A stretch of DNA of 64,000 bases from Crocinitomicaceae bacterium (GTDB lineage: Bacteria; Bacteroidota; Bacteroidia; Flavobacteriales_D; Crocinitomicaceae), in NCBI GenBank assembly GCA_030830895.1, contig JAURMC010000002.1, positions 46,325-110,324 of the forward strand. Direction: 5' to 3'. Below the pieces are notes generated by a model. That model ran no database searches, was not told the DNA's origin, and was given only the letters and a program-made list of their open reading frames with translations. Position numbers and translations under genes: made by a program. Positions 8,865-17,395 of this stretch are shown here, piece by piece (the stretch's first letter is position 1; each line of letters opens with the position of its first letter).

Positions 8865-10094
8865 TTATGAAAGTTGAGTTAGCGCAATTTCAAATGCTGA
8901 TTTTGCCAAGTGCCTCTTGTTATTATTAATTTCAAATACATTCTTCAATGCATTTGTGATGGTTCGTTCAGTATCCTTGAAAATGAGCATTTCATCGATT
9001 TCTTCAAGGTCATTGCTCATTAAATAAGCAAAAACCCTAGCCATACCACAATTAGCAATAAAATCTGGGATGAGCGCAAGGTGCTCATCTGCATATCCTG
9101 CAATAGGACCAAAGAATATTTCTGGGTCCGCAAATGGAACATTTGCTCCAGAAGAAATAACGGTAACTCCAGCATTTATTAATCGATTTAATTGATTCTG
9201 ATTTAACATCCTGCTGCCTGCACATGGTACAAAAACGTCAGCATTTAGGTCCCATATTCGTTCATTAACTTCTTCAAATGAGAGTAAGTTCGAATGGTTT
9301 AAGGTATTTCCCTTTTTGTTTAAAAACAATTCACGAACCTCTTCAAAGGAATAACCATCCGGGTTAATTAATCCACCCGCTCGATCGATAATTCCGATAA
9401 TTTTAGCGCCTTTTTGGGCCAAATAAAATGCCGCTGCTGAGCCAACATTTCCCCATCCTTGGATGAGAATTTTTTTTCCTTGTAAATTGCCTCCCCAGAT
9501 ATTAAAATATTGATCAATTGAAACACAAACTCCATATCCCGTTATCATATCTGCGACCATATACTTTTTTGAAACATCAGGACTATATAAAGAGGTCGAT
9601 AGGGTATGTGTAACGCCTTTTTGCAATTGTCCAATTCGATGGATCTTTTGGTCGGCATTGGGTTGGAAATGTCCGTTAAATACTCCTTCTTGCGGGTGCC
9701 AAACGCCTTGTGATTCTGTAATTGGAATTACTTCATGAATTTCGTCCACATTTAAATCCCCCCCTGTGCCGTAATATGTTTTTAACAGAGGAGCAACTGC
9801 TGCAAACCAACGTTTTAATACGCCTTCTTTCCTTGGGTCTTTTGGGTCAAAATTAATGCCTGATTTCGCTCCTCCAATGGCCGGTCCTGCCACTGTGAAT
9901 TTAACCTCCATAGTTTTAGCTAGTGATTCAACCTCTCGTTGGTCAAGTCCAACGCGCATTCGCGTTCCACCTCCTGCGGCACCGCCTCTAAGGCTATTTA
10001 TAACCACCCAACCTTCTGCTTCTGTCTCTGCGTCTTTCCATTCAAATACGATTTCAGGGCGTTTATTTTCAAATTTCTTTAATAATTCTATCAT
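8865..10094 (-). CDS. Glu/Leu/Phe/Val-type amino-acid dehydrogenase
   Basis: A 409-residue NAD(P)-dependent dehydrogenase. The N-terminal catalytic domain has GGAAGGGTRMR and GPAIGGAKSGINF with the substrate/catalytic lysine, then YYGTGGDLNVDE. The Rossmann domain has IQGWGNVGSAAAFYLAQKGA and an acidic residue at the end of the next strand (GIIDRAGG). Reaction: reversible oxidative deamination of an amino acid; the exact substrate cannot be assigned and it is shorter than canonical hexameric glutamate dehydrogenase. The frame extends 45 codons upstream, but the ATG at 10094 fits homologous starts (MIELLKKFENKRPEIVFEW) and sits 18 nt after a -7 box. Confidence 0.85.
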   Translation of the reverse strand: MIELLKKFENKRPEIVFEWKDAETEAEGWVVINSLRGGAAGGGTRMRVGLDQREVESLAKTMEVKFTVAGPAIGGAKSGINFDPKDPRKEGVLKRWFAAVAPLLKTYYGTGGDLNVDEIHEVIPITESQGVWHPQEGVFNGHFQPNADQKIHRIGQLQKGVTHTLSTSLYSPDVSKKYMVADMITGYGVCVSIDQYFNIWGGNLQGKKILIQGWGNVGSAAAFYLAQKGAKIIGIIDRAGGLINPDGYSFEEVRELFLNKKGNTLNHSNLLSFEEVNERIWDLNADVFVPCAGSRMLNQNQLNRLINAGVTVISSGANVPFADPEIFFGPIAGYADEHLALIPDFIANCGMARVFAYLMSNDLEEIDEMLIFKDTERTITNALKNVFEINNNKRHLAKSAFEIALTQLS

Positions 10095-10112
10095 TTGTGT
10101 TGTTGCAAAGGA

Positions 10113-10120
10113 CAAAAATA
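10113..10120 (-). promoter_or_regulatory. -7 promoter box of dehydrogenase-nhaD operon
   Basis: TATTTTTG on the minus strand fits TAnnTTTG exactly and ends 18 nt before the ATG at 10094. It separates this unit from the upstream anmK and argues against the longer N-terminal extension of the dehydrogenase. Confidence 0.6.
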
Positions 10121-10188
10121 AGGTGTAAAAGTGCGTAAACTGCCCGAGGTATGTTAATTTTCTCCAAGTTTCAATGTGAATAAACAAC

Positions 10189-11277
10189 CTATCGGGGATA
10201 GTGCAACGCACCGCCACATACATTTTCACTCGCGCCAGTAACAGAGGCTAGGGAATTAAACTGTTGGTTTAAAAAACGAACACCTAGGAAAGCAAAGATT
10301 ATAGCCTCCTTAAATTGTACGATATCAAGGCTTGGAATAATGACTTCTCCTGAATATGTCGCCTTGAGTTGGTTAATTAAGGTTGTGTTAAATGCGCCGC
10401 CTCCTGTAACGTAGGCGCGCTTCAAATTATTTTTTTCTAATATGGCCGCAAGTTGAAAAGCAATATGTTTATTGATTGTGGAAATCGCTTCTCCTGGTGT
10501 AATATCGGAAGGGATGCAAGGGTAAAAAGTTGTATTTAACCATTCTGTACCTAAGGATTTTGGGCCAACAATTCTATAAAATGGTAAATCATTAAGCGTA
10601 TTGAATAGATATTGGTCAGTATTGTGATTCGCTGCAATTTCTCCTCCTGAATCATATTCCATTCCGAGTTTCCTTGCATAGTAATTCATGGGTAGGTTAC
10701 CAGGACAAACATCAAAAGCGATGACTCTATCACCACTGATAAAACTTATATTTGAAAAGCCTCCAATGTTAATAAATGCATCAGCGTGCATCCCAAACAA
10801 CAGCTGTTCGCCAACGGGTACTAAGGGCGCACCTTGACCACCAGCAGCCACATCCAAGGATCTAAAATTGTTTATTACAGGTATTCCACTATGGTAAGCA
10901 AGGGTAGAGCCACATCCTAATTGAACAGTAAAACCTTCGTCTGGTTGGTGGAAAACTGTTTGACCATGGGAGGCAATAGCATCCACTGAATTTGGAGCAA
11001 TGGCGAATTTTGAAAGAAAGTCGTTAACCGATTGAGCGTAAAACAGACTCAATCGTTGGTTCAACTGATACACCGCTCGAGCGGTCAGTTCTTCGATGTT
11101 CCCAAGTTCGTGCAAGATTTCTTTTGGGATGGGTACGGTTTCGGCGTACTCTAGAATAAATGAATCGTTTTTGGGTTGGTTGGGAAAAACCACGCAAGCA
11201 ATGTCCAGGCCGTCGAGCGAGGTGCCGGACATGAGACCAATTATTCTTTTTTCCTCGCTTGAATGTAATTTAATCAA
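10189..11277 (-). CDS. anmK: Anhydro-N-acetylmuramic acid kinase
   Basis: Recycles cell-wall 1,6-anhydro-MurNAc by ATP-dependent phosphorylation and ring opening to MurNAc-6-phosphate. The family signature GLMSGTSLDGLD is at the N-terminus, with DAIASHGQTVFHQP, NIGGFSNIS, DVCPGN and the C-terminal VTGGGAFN. No ATG lies ahead of the essential GLMSGTS motif in this frame: the first is inside it. The best start is the TTG at 11277 (362 residues); a second TTG at 11313 would give 374 residues but lies next to a possible -7 box (TTAATTTG, 11318..11311). It is divergent from the acyl-CoA dehydrogenase gene. Confidence 0.88.
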   Translation of the reverse strand: MIKLHSSEEKRIIGLMSGTSLDGLDIACVVFPNQPKNDSFILEYAETVPIPKEILHELGNIEELTARAVYQLNQRLSLFYAQSVNDFLSKFAIAPNSVDAIASHGQTVFHQPDEGFTVQLGCGSTLAYHSGIPVINNFRSLDVAAGGQGAPLVPVGEQLLFGMHADAFINIGGFSNISFISGDRVIAFDVCPGNLPMNYYARKLGMEYDSGGEIAANHNTDQYLFNTLNDLPFYRIVGPKSLGTEWLNTTFYPCIPSDITPGEAISTINKHIAFQLAAILEKNNLKRAYVTGGGAFNTTLINQLKATYSGEVIIPSLDIVQFKEAIIFAFLGVRFLNQQFNSLASVTGASENVCGGALHYPR

Positions 11278-11289
11278 TGGAAAATACCT

Positions 11290-11297
11290 TACTTTTG
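11290..11297 (+). promoter_or_regulatory. -7 promoter box of acyl-CoA dehydrogenase
   Basis: TACTTTTG matches TAnnTTTG exactly and ends 27 nt before the ATG at 11325. The box lies within the 5' region of the divergent anmK frame. Confidence 0.6.
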
Positions 11298-11324
11298 TAA
11301 AATTAACAATCAAATTAACATTCC

Positions 11325-12467
11325 ATGCATTTTGAATTGACCGAAGAGCAATTAGCTGTTAAGGAGGCTGCAAGAGATTTTGCCCAAAACGTATTAAAAC
11401 CAGGAGTCATTGAACGCGACAATGCGCAACGATTTCCTGCTGAGGAAGTTAAGCAATTGGGGGAGTTAGGGTTTATGGGAATGATGGTGGATCCAAAATA
11501 CGGAGGTTCTGGAATGGATACCTTATCCTATGTGTTAGCGATGGAAGAAATTTCAAAGGTTGATGCTTCTACCTCGGTGTGTATGTCGGTAAATAATTCC
11601 CTCGTATGTTGGGGTCTTGAGAAATATGGAACGGAGGAACAAAAGCAAAAATATTTAAAACCGTTGGCTACAGGTGAAAAAATTGGAGCGTTTTGTTTGT
11701 CGGAGCCTGAAGCTGGATCAGATGCTACATCACAGCGCACTACGGCTATTGATAAAGGAGACTATTATTTATTGAACGGAACTAAAAATTGGATCACCAA
11801 TGGTTCTTCTGCATCTATTTATTTAGTAATCGCACAAACCAACGTTGAGTTGGGACACAAAGGCATCAACGCTTTCATCATCGAACGCGGCATGGAAGGA
11901 TTTGTGGTGGGTGCCAAAGAAGATAAAATGGGAATCCGTGGAAGCGATACCCATACCTTGTTGTTTAACGACGTAAAGGTTCCTAAAGAAAATCGCATCG
12001 GCGAAGACGGCTTCGGATTTAAGTTTGCCATGAAGGTATTGAGTGGTGGTCGGATTGGTATAGCCGCACAAGCCCTTGGTATCGCTGCAGGCGGACTCGA
12101 ATTGTCTGTTGCATATTCTAAAGAGCGTCAAGCCTTCGGAAAAGAAATTTACAAGCATCAAGCCATTGCGTTCAAGATTGCCGACATGGCAACAGAAATT
12201 GAAGCTGCACGAATGTTGGTGTATAAATCTGCGGTAGATAAAGACCAAGGAAGAAATTACGACCAATCGAGTGCTATGGCTAAATTGTACGCATCGAAAG
12301 TGGCTATGGAGCAAACGGTTGAGGCGGTACAAATACACGGTGGCTACGGATTCGTGAAAGAATACCACGTAGAGCGTTTAATGCGCGATGCAAAAATCAC
12401 CCAAATTTACGAAGGAACCTCCGAGGTACAGAAAATTGTGATCTCGCGAGGGGTATTGAATGCTTGA
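11325..12467 (+). CDS. Short/medium-chain acyl-CoA dehydrogenase
   Basis: A 380-residue FAD enzyme introducing the alpha-beta double bond in acyl-CoA, the first step of beta-oxidation or branched-chain amino-acid breakdown. Signatures: GAFCLSEPEAGSDA (FAD/substrate loop), the central beta domain, and C-terminal QIHGGYGFVKEYHVER followed by IYEGTSE, where E363 is the predicted catalytic base, as in butyryl-CoA dehydrogenases. Length is typical. It appears monocistronic; immediately after the stop lies the hairpin element at 12476-12525. Confidence 0.94.
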   Translation: MHFELTEEQLAVKEAARDFAQNVLKPGVIERDNAQRFPAEEVKQLGELGFMGMMVDPKYGGSGMDTLSYVLAMEEISKVDASTSVCMSVNNSLVCWGLEKYGTEEQKQKYLKPLATGEKIGAFCLSEPEAGSDATSQRTTAIDKGDYYLLNGTKNWITNGSSASIYLVIAQTNVELGHKGINAFIIERGMEGFVVGAKEDKMGIRGSDTHTLLFNDVKVPKENRIGEDGFGFKFAMKVLSGGRIGIAAQALGIAAGGLELSVAYSKERQAFGKEIYKHQAIAFKIADMATEIEAARMLVYKSAVDKDQGRNYDQSSAMAKLYASKVAMEQTVEAVQIHGGYGFVKEYHVERLMRDAKITQIYEGTSEVQKIVISRGVLNA

Positions 12468-12786
12468 TGATCGTTCTAGGTGCTTTCCCTGAGTGTCCGA
12501 AGGACGTATCGAAGGGCGCACCTAGGAAACATGAAACCTTGTTAAAGATTTCCAATCAATGATTGAAACCTTGCTTTTAAGACCTCTAATGGCTTGAAAC
12601 GAGCACATCACTTCGCGAAGCAATTCTATGATGGAATCTGCATTAAGTTTCGTAAAGGCAAACCATTTTTTTCCGAGGTCTTTAAGCGAAGCCCCATGGA
12701 CGAAATCAGAAGGGAGTTGCATGAGAAAAATGAAGAGTGGTATAGATTATTGAATCATCATAGAGATAAATCTAATAGTTAATCCC
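12468..12786. other. 319-nt stretch without a convincing gene
   Basis: This is the only gap over 300 nt. It holds the nested hairpin at 12476-12525. Two opposed short open frames cover the rest: 12594-12782 on plus (62 residues, rich in Lys/Arg/Glu, reading EIRRELHEKNEEWYRLL at its end) and 12522-12722 on minus (66 residues). I recognise neither; they overlap antisense, so at most one is real. The plus frame lies just before the convergent bcp stop. It could be a decayed gene. Confidence 0.4.
12476..12525. repeat. REP-like nested hairpin, possibly also a terminator
   Basis: Outer arms CTAGGTGC (12476-12483) and GCACCTAG (12518-12525) are perfect inverted copies; the inside holds CCCTGAGT, a GTCC-GAA-GGAC mini-hairpin and CGAAGGG. 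The structure begins 9 nt after the acyl-CoA dehydrogenase stop, has no following T-run, and its GC content exceeds the surroundings. The CCCTGAG/CGAAGGG pairing recalls repetitive extragenic palindromes of other bacteria. I see only this one copy in the window. Confidence 0.55.
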
Positions 12787-13239
12787 CTACAACCCCCTCA
12801 CCACCTTCAAGGCTTCGTCGATGTGCTGTGTAGCGTTGAGTTGCGAATTAAATATCCCGCGGACTATTCCGGTTTTATCGATGATATAGGTGACGCGACC
12901 AGGTAGCAAGCCAAATAAAGATTTCGAAACACCAAATAAGCTTCGAACTTCTTTTTTCTCGTCGGCTAAGAGAGGAAAAGGCAACTTATACTTAATCGCG
13001 AATTTCTTATGAGCTTTTGGTGCATCCGAGGAGATACCAATTACTTCACATCCCAAGTCTTGAAATACTGTGTATTGGTCTCTGAAGCTACAGGCTTCCT
13101 TAGTGCATCCTGGTGTGTCGTCTTTGGGGTAGAAATACAAAACCACAGATTTTTGTCCAATAAACTCCATGATGTTTACAAGGGAACCGTCTTGGTTTTG
13201 TAAGGTGAATGCAGGGATTTTATCGCCAATGTTAATCAT
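12787..13239 (-). CDS. bcp: Thioredoxin-dependent thiol peroxidase (BCP-type peroxiredoxin)
   Basis: A 150-residue atypical 2-Cys peroxiredoxin reducing hydroperoxides. The peroxidatic cysteine is C45 in DDTPGCTKEAC, and C50, five residues later, is the resolving cysteine, the BCP/PrxQ arrangement. The ATG overlaps the TGA stop of the upstream photolyase gene (ATGA), so the two are translated from one message, pairing DNA photorepair with peroxide defence. Confidence 0.95.
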   Translation of the reverse strand: MINIGDKIPAFTLQNQDGSLVNIMEFIGQKSVVLYFYPKDDTPGCTKEACSFRDQYTVFQDLGCEVIGISSDAPKAHKKFAIKYKLPFPLLADEKKEVRSLFGVSKSLFGLLPGRVTYIIDKTGIVRGIFNSQLNATQHIDEALKVVRGL

Positions 13240-14540
13240 ATGTTTTTATTTAGTGCGGTCTTAAATCTGTCAAGTACGCGGTTGCGTGCAACCGTATGTT
13301 CTATAATAGGTTCAGGGTATGCGGAGGTGCCGTATTCGGGAACCCAACGTTTTACGTATTCAAATTTCGGATCGAATTTTTCTTGTTGCGCGGTAGGATT
13401 AAACACCCGGAAATATGGAGCCGCATCGCATCCTCCTCCCGCTGCCCACTGCCATCCGCCAATGTTGCTCGCCAATTCAAAATCTAAGAGTTTTTTGGCA
13501 AAATATGCTTCTCCTAAGCGCCAATCAATGAGTAAATGCTTGGTTAAAAAACTGGCGGTTACCATGCGTACGCGGTTATGCATGAACCCTGTAGCGTTCA
13601 GTTCCCGCATGCCGGCGTCTACCAGCGGATATCCTGTCGTGCCCTCACACCAGCGCTTGAAATGTTCGGGGTTGTCTTCCCATTCCACCGCGTCATACGC
13701 CGGACGAAAAGAACCCGTAACCGTGTAGGGGAAATGGTAGATGATCATTTGATAGAATTCACGCCAAATTAGTTCGTTTAAGTAGGTTTCATTTAATGGT
13801 AAGGCTTTTAATGCAAGCTTTCGAATGCTAATCGTACCAAAACGCAAGTGTATGCCAAGCCTTGAAGTGCCTGGTTTCGCAGGAAAATTGCGTTGATCAC
13901 TGTATTTTGAAATGAGCAAATCTTCTACCTCAGTGGCAGGAAAATTGAGCCCAGAGGGTTCAAATCCTAAGTCGGCTAAACCGGGGATTTTTGGCGTCTT
14001 TTCAATGCCTTGAATGCGGCTTAATGCTCCTTTTGAATCGTGTAGGGTAATGGGTTCTTGGCTGAGTCGTTCTTTCCATTTTCGGGAATAGGGGGTGAAG
14101 ACGGTGTAGGGAGTTCCATCGCCTTTCATCACCTCATTTTTCTCGAAAATCACATGGTCTTTTGCTCCGATAAAGGATATACCCATGGACTGTAAGATAT
14201 CATATATTGTCTTGTCGCGCTGAAGAGCATAGGGTTCGTAGTCCCTATTGGTATATACATGGTCAACTTTCAATTCCTTGGCTAGGGATGGAATAATTTC
14301 TACCGGATTACCGATTTCTACCCTAAGTTGGAGGTTTTGGGCAGCATATTCCTTGGACAACCGAACTATTTCTCGATGGATGAATTCTACACGAGCATCA
14401 TTTCGTTCTAATTCATTTAAAATTTCAGTATCAAAAATGAAAATTGGCTGAATATTGGTTGCGGCTTTACTTGCCTTATATAATCCAACATTGTCTTCAA
14501 TACGTAAATCCCTTCGGTGCCAAAATATTGCCTTTCTCAT
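13236..14540 (-). CDS. phr: Deoxyribodipyrimidine photolyase / cryptochrome
   Basis: A 434-residue flavoprotein with an N-terminal alpha/beta antenna domain (FWHRRDLRIEDN at residues 7-18) and a C-terminal FAD-binding helical domain containing SRLGIHLRFGTIS, LIWREFYQ, GYPLVDAGMRELNATGFMHNR and IGGWQWAAGGGCDAAPYFRVFNP. These are the motifs of class I CPD photolyases and their cryptochrome relatives; repair of cyclobutane dimers using blue light is the likeliest function. It is the first gene of a phr-bcp unit lying close to the carotenoid operon, consistent with a photoprotection neighbourhood. Confidence 0.92.
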   Translation of the reverse strand: MRKAIFWHRRDLRIEDNVGLYKASKAATNIQPIFIFDTEILNELERNDARVEFIHREIVRLSKEYAAQNLQLRVEIGNPVEIIPSLAKELKVDHVYTNRDYEPYALQRDKTIYDILQSMGISFIGAKDHVIFEKNEVMKGDGTPYTVFTPYSRKWKERLSQEPITLHDSKGALSRIQGIEKTPKIPGLADLGFEPSGLNFPATEVEDLLISKYSDQRNFPAKPGTSRLGIHLRFGTISIRKLALKALPLNETYLNELIWREFYQMIIYHFPYTVTGSFRPAYDAVEWEDNPEHFKRWCEGTTGYPLVDAGMRELNATGFMHNRVRMVTASFLTKHLLIDWRLGEAYFAKKLLDFELASNIGGWQWAAGGGCDAAPYFRVFNPTAQQEKFDPKFEYVKRWVPEYGTSAYPEPIIEHTVARNRVLDRFKTALNKNI

Positions 14541-14625
14541 GGAATTTAAAACAAGAAACTAAAGATTATGTTTTTAGGTTTGAATCGTTTCATATTCCGA
14601 GGGTATGTGTACGTTAAGATTTCCT

Positions 14626-14633
14626 TATCTTTG
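14626..14633 (+). promoter_or_regulatory. -7 box only 4 nt before the ClC start codon
   Basis: TATCTTTG fits TAnnTTTG exactly and is followed by four bases and the ATG at 14638. Since transcription normally begins a few nucleotides after this box, the mRNA is predicted to be leaderless or nearly so. Confidence 0.6.
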
Positions 14634-14637
14634 CCAA

Positions 14638-16422
14638 ATGAATTCACGTGTAAAGTGGTATGTTGCCTTTCAGCGTGCATTATTTCGGTTAAAAGCTAAG
14701 TTAACGCCAAAGCAATTTATCTTAATAGCTGCGGTATTAGTTGGCTTATCTGCAGGGGTGGTTTCCGTCTTACTAAAAGTGATGGCGCATGAGATCTATC
14801 ATTTCGCCTTAATAAGAACGGATGGTTCCAGTTGGTTTTATGCACTTCTTCCGTTTTTTGGAATTTTGTTTTCTGCGTTACTTATTCGTTATCTCTTTAA
14901 AGGGAACTTTAAAAAAGGATTAGTCCAACTGCATGAGAATATTGCCCGTAAGTCAGGAATCATGGGCAAACGCAGTATGTTCGACCAGGTGCTTACCAGT
15001 TCAATTACGGTTGGGTTAGGAGGATCAACAGGGTTAGAAGCTCCTTTGGTACTTACTGGAGCTTCTTTTGGTTCGAATTTCGCTCAGACTTATCGTCTCA
15101 GTGTAAAAGATCGGTTTTTATTAATTGCTTGCGGAATTGCAGCGGGTATTGCATCGGCATTTAATGCACCCATAGCGGGAGTCCTTTTCGCATCGGAGGT
15201 TTTACTTATCGATTTTTCAATTAATGCGTTGATTCCTGTTATAATATCTGCGGCTTCAGGGGCATTAGTTTCAAAAGTATTATTAAATCAAGGAGTGATT
15301 CTTAATTTTAAAGAGGTTAGCGATTTTAATTATTGGAATGTCCCATTTTATGTATTGCTTGCGTTATTAACAGGATTGTTTGCGGTGTACCATGTGCGTG
15401 TATTCCCCAGGGTCGAGCGTTTTTTTTCTCATCGTATTAGTTCCTTTTGGTTACGAACAATTGTTGCAGGATTATTAGTTTCATTAATGATTTTTACACT
15501 TCCCCCGCTGTTCGGAGAAGGGTATCAGTTCATTGTTGAATTGGCTTCGGGACATGAGGAGTTGCTTTTTAAGAATTCATGGATTCATTCCTGGTTAGAA
15601 AATCATTGGGTGTTTTTAATCGCAATATTAGGACTGATTTTTATGAAATCCATAGCGACGGCGATTACATTAGGTGGAGGGGGTAATGGTGGAAATTTTG
15701 CGCCCTCATTATTTATCGGGGCATACCTCGGTTATTTGGTATCTAATTTTATTAATTCCATAAGTAAATTAGAATTACCAGTAGCTAATTTTACAATGGT
15801 TGGGATGTCAGGCTTATTAGCAGGGATCTATCACGCGCCGCTCACTGCAATTTTCCTTATCGCGGAATTAACTAGCGGATATTCTTTGATTATTCCGTTA
15901 ATGATCGTTTCGTCAATAAGTTTTGTGATATCTAAGTACTTTGAACCTTATGGAATGGATTTAAAGTCCCTAGTAAATAAGAAAACTGCAAATGCCAGTG
16001 ACCGTGATTTTACTTTGTTAATACAATTGGAACTTAGCGATGTCGCTGACAAAACATTTACCTTGATTCCACATTCAATGAAAATTTCTGAGTTTATTCC
16101 TATTGTAGCAGAATCAACGGATCTCTTTTATCCAATAATCGATGAAGAAGGTGCTTTTGAAGGGTTTGTGGTAGTTGACGAAATCCGACATTTATTGATG
16201 AATCAGGATTTTGATCATACATTAGAGGTTTCTAGCATCATGTCAATGCCGAGTATAAAACTTAATACATCTCATACCTTCATTGATGTTATGCATTTGT
16301 TTGATAAGTCTGACTTGAATTTTCTACCAATTATCGATAAAGACGTATTTCTTGGTTATGTAAGTCGAATAAAGGTATATAATGCCTATCGTGAGAAAAT
16401 TAAGGAGCAGAATCTAGACTAA
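14638..16422 (+). CDS. ClC-family chloride channel/antiporter with CBS pair
   Basis: A 594-residue membrane protein. Residues about 20-450 hold the ClC transmembrane core, with GGSTGLEAPLVLTGASFGS (selectivity-filter region with the gating glutamate), NAPIAGVLFASE, GGGGNGGNFAPSLFIGAYLG and YHAPLTAIFLIAELT. The C-terminal 130 residues form two CBS domains, usually nucleotide-binding regulators. It transports Cl- or exchanges it for H+. The frame starts 11 codons earlier, but that ATG lies upstream of the -7 box, so the ATG at 14638 is taken as start. Confidence 0.93.
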   Translation: MNSRVKWYVAFQRALFRLKAKLTPKQFILIAAVLVGLSAGVVSVLLKVMAHEIYHFALIRTDGSSWFYALLPFFGILFSALLIRYLFKGNFKKGLVQLHENIARKSGIMGKRSMFDQVLTSSITVGLGGSTGLEAPLVLTGASFGSNFAQTYRLSVKDRFLLIACGIAAGIASAFNAPIAGVLFASEVLLIDFSINALIPVIISAASGALVSKVLLNQGVILNFKEVSDFNYWNVPFYVLLALLTGLFAVYHVRVFPRVERFFSHRISSFWLRTIVAGLLVSLMIFTLPPLFGEGYQFIVELASGHEELLFKNSWIHSWLENHWVFLIAILGLIFMKSIATAITLGGGGNGGNFAPSLFIGAYLGYLVSNFINSISKLELPVANFTMVGMSGLLAGIYHAPLTAIFLIAELTSGYSLIIPLMIVSSISFVISKYFEPYGMDLKSLVNKKTANASDRDFTLLIQLELSDVADKTFTLIPHSMKISEFIPIVAESTDLFYPIIDEEGAFEGFVVVDEIRHLLMNQDFDHTLEVSSIMSMPSIKLNTSHTFIDVMHLFDKSDLNFLPIIDKDVFLGYVSRIKVYNAYREKIKEQNLD

Positions 16423-16466
16423 AATTGCGGGCACATTATTTCGATTTTTGTATTAACACAAAAGAG

Positions 16467-16871
16467 CTATTTCCCGTCGTATTCCACCCAGTTTTTTTCT
16501 GTTTCAAAAAGCCTTATAGAAAGGGTTCCGTATGATTCCAAATGGGGTAATAATCGATTATAGCATATTAATGCTATATTTTCAACCGTTGGGTTTAATT
16601 CGAAAAATTCAGGACAGTCAAGGTTTAAATTCTTATGGTCATAACGGTCTGCAACTTCTCTTGCAATAATTTCTTTTAAAATTTTCACATCAATTATATA
16701 TCCAGTTTCTGGATCAATTTCTCCGTCGATTCCTACCTCTAAAACATAATTATGGCCATGGTAATTAACGTTATTACATAAACCGAAAACTTCATTGTTC
16801 TTTTCATCACTCCAATCTTTTCGGTAAAGTCGATGTGCGGCGTTAAACGTAGCTCTTCGTACAATTTTCAT
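16467..16871 (-). CDS. queD: 6-pyruvoyl/6-carboxy-tetrahydropterin synthase family enzyme
   Basis: A 134-residue tunnelling-fold enzyme acting on 7,8-dihydroneopterin triphosphate, either toward queuosine (QueD) or tetrahydropterins. Zinc ligands are the His in FNAAHRL and the HGH in NNVNYHGHNY; the catalytic cysteine is in FGLCNN; YDHKNLN and the ENIALICYN stretch follow. The CNNxNxHGHNY form resembles the pyruvoyl type, so the queD symbol is provisional; tgt in the same window makes a queuosine role plausible. It is the last gene of the carotenoid operon and overlaps idi by 4 nt. Confidence 0.82.
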   Translation of the reverse strand: MKIVRRATFNAAHRLYRKDWSDEKNNEVFGLCNNVNYHGHNYVLEVGIDGEIDPETGYIIDVKILKEIIAREVADRYDHKNLNLDCPEFFELNPTVENIALICYNRLLPHLESYGTLSIRLFETEKNWVEYDGK

Positions 16872-17395
16872 AAAGCGAGAAGGTCAATAAATGCAGTCTT
16901 ATATTCTTTAATAATTTTTTTAAACCATGCGGTATATTCGGCTTCATGGTGTTCTATATCCTCTTCAATTTCATGCATATACACCCACTTATAATCACAG
17001 ACTTCGTCAGGATTTGCGGAAGGCTCGTCATTAGTAAAACCTATTAGCACATGATCAAGTTCATGTTCAACTAAGTTGTTTTCTAATTCAGCACGATATA
17101 TAAAACTAAAAAGAGGAGCTAGAGGTGTTTTTATTCCCATTTCCTCGACTAATCTTCTGTTAGCCGCCTCTACAATGGATTCACCCGGCAGGGGATGGCT
17201 ACAACATGTGTTGGTCCATAACCCCTCAGAATGATATTTACCAAATGCTCTACGATGTATTAGCAGCTGACCTTTTGAATTGAAAATCAACACCGAGAAA
17301 GCTCTATGTAACATACCTTGTACATGAGCTTCCATTTTTTCCATGGTGCCTATTTCTTGGTCATGTTTATTCACTAAAATTACTTCTTGAATCAT
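16868..17395 (-). CDS. idi: Type 1 isopentenyl-diphosphate delta-isomerase
   Basis: A 175-residue Nudix-fold enzyme interconverting IPP and DMAPP, supplying the precursors for phytoene. The catalytic cysteine is in WTNTCCSHPLPGE and the catalytic glutamate region is in ELDHVLIGF; the Nudix-like helix reads ANRRLVEEMG. Its start overlaps the crtB stop (ATGA) and its own stop overlaps the queD start in the same way, so dosage is tied to carotenoid synthesis. Confidence 0.94.
   Translation of the reverse strand: MIQEVILVNKHDQEIGTMEKMEAHVQGMLHRAFSVLIFNSKGQLLIHRRAFGKYHSEGLWTNTCCSHPLPGESIVEAANRRLVEEMGIKTPLAPLFSFIYRAELENNLVEHELDHVLIGFTNDEPSANPDEVCDYKWVYMHEIEEDIEHHEAEYTAWFKKIIKEYKTAFIDLLAL

Noticed and set aside
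10095..10229. 45-codon N-terminal extension of the amino-acid dehydrogenase
   Set aside because: It overlaps the end of anmK and its own -7 box, and does not resemble the family.
11823..12368. 181-codon open frame antisense to the acyl-CoA dehydrogenase gene
   Set aside because: The plus-strand gene has all catalytic motifs; the antisense frame has Cys/His/Phe-rich random-like composition.
12594..12782. 62-codon plus frame that might be a gene remnant
   Set aside because: No family recognised and a competing antisense frame exists; recorded only as part of the non-coding stretch.
14545..14554. TTTAAAACAA upstream of the photolyase as a member of the half-site family
   Set aside because: It has an inserted A and no paired site; not the same motif.
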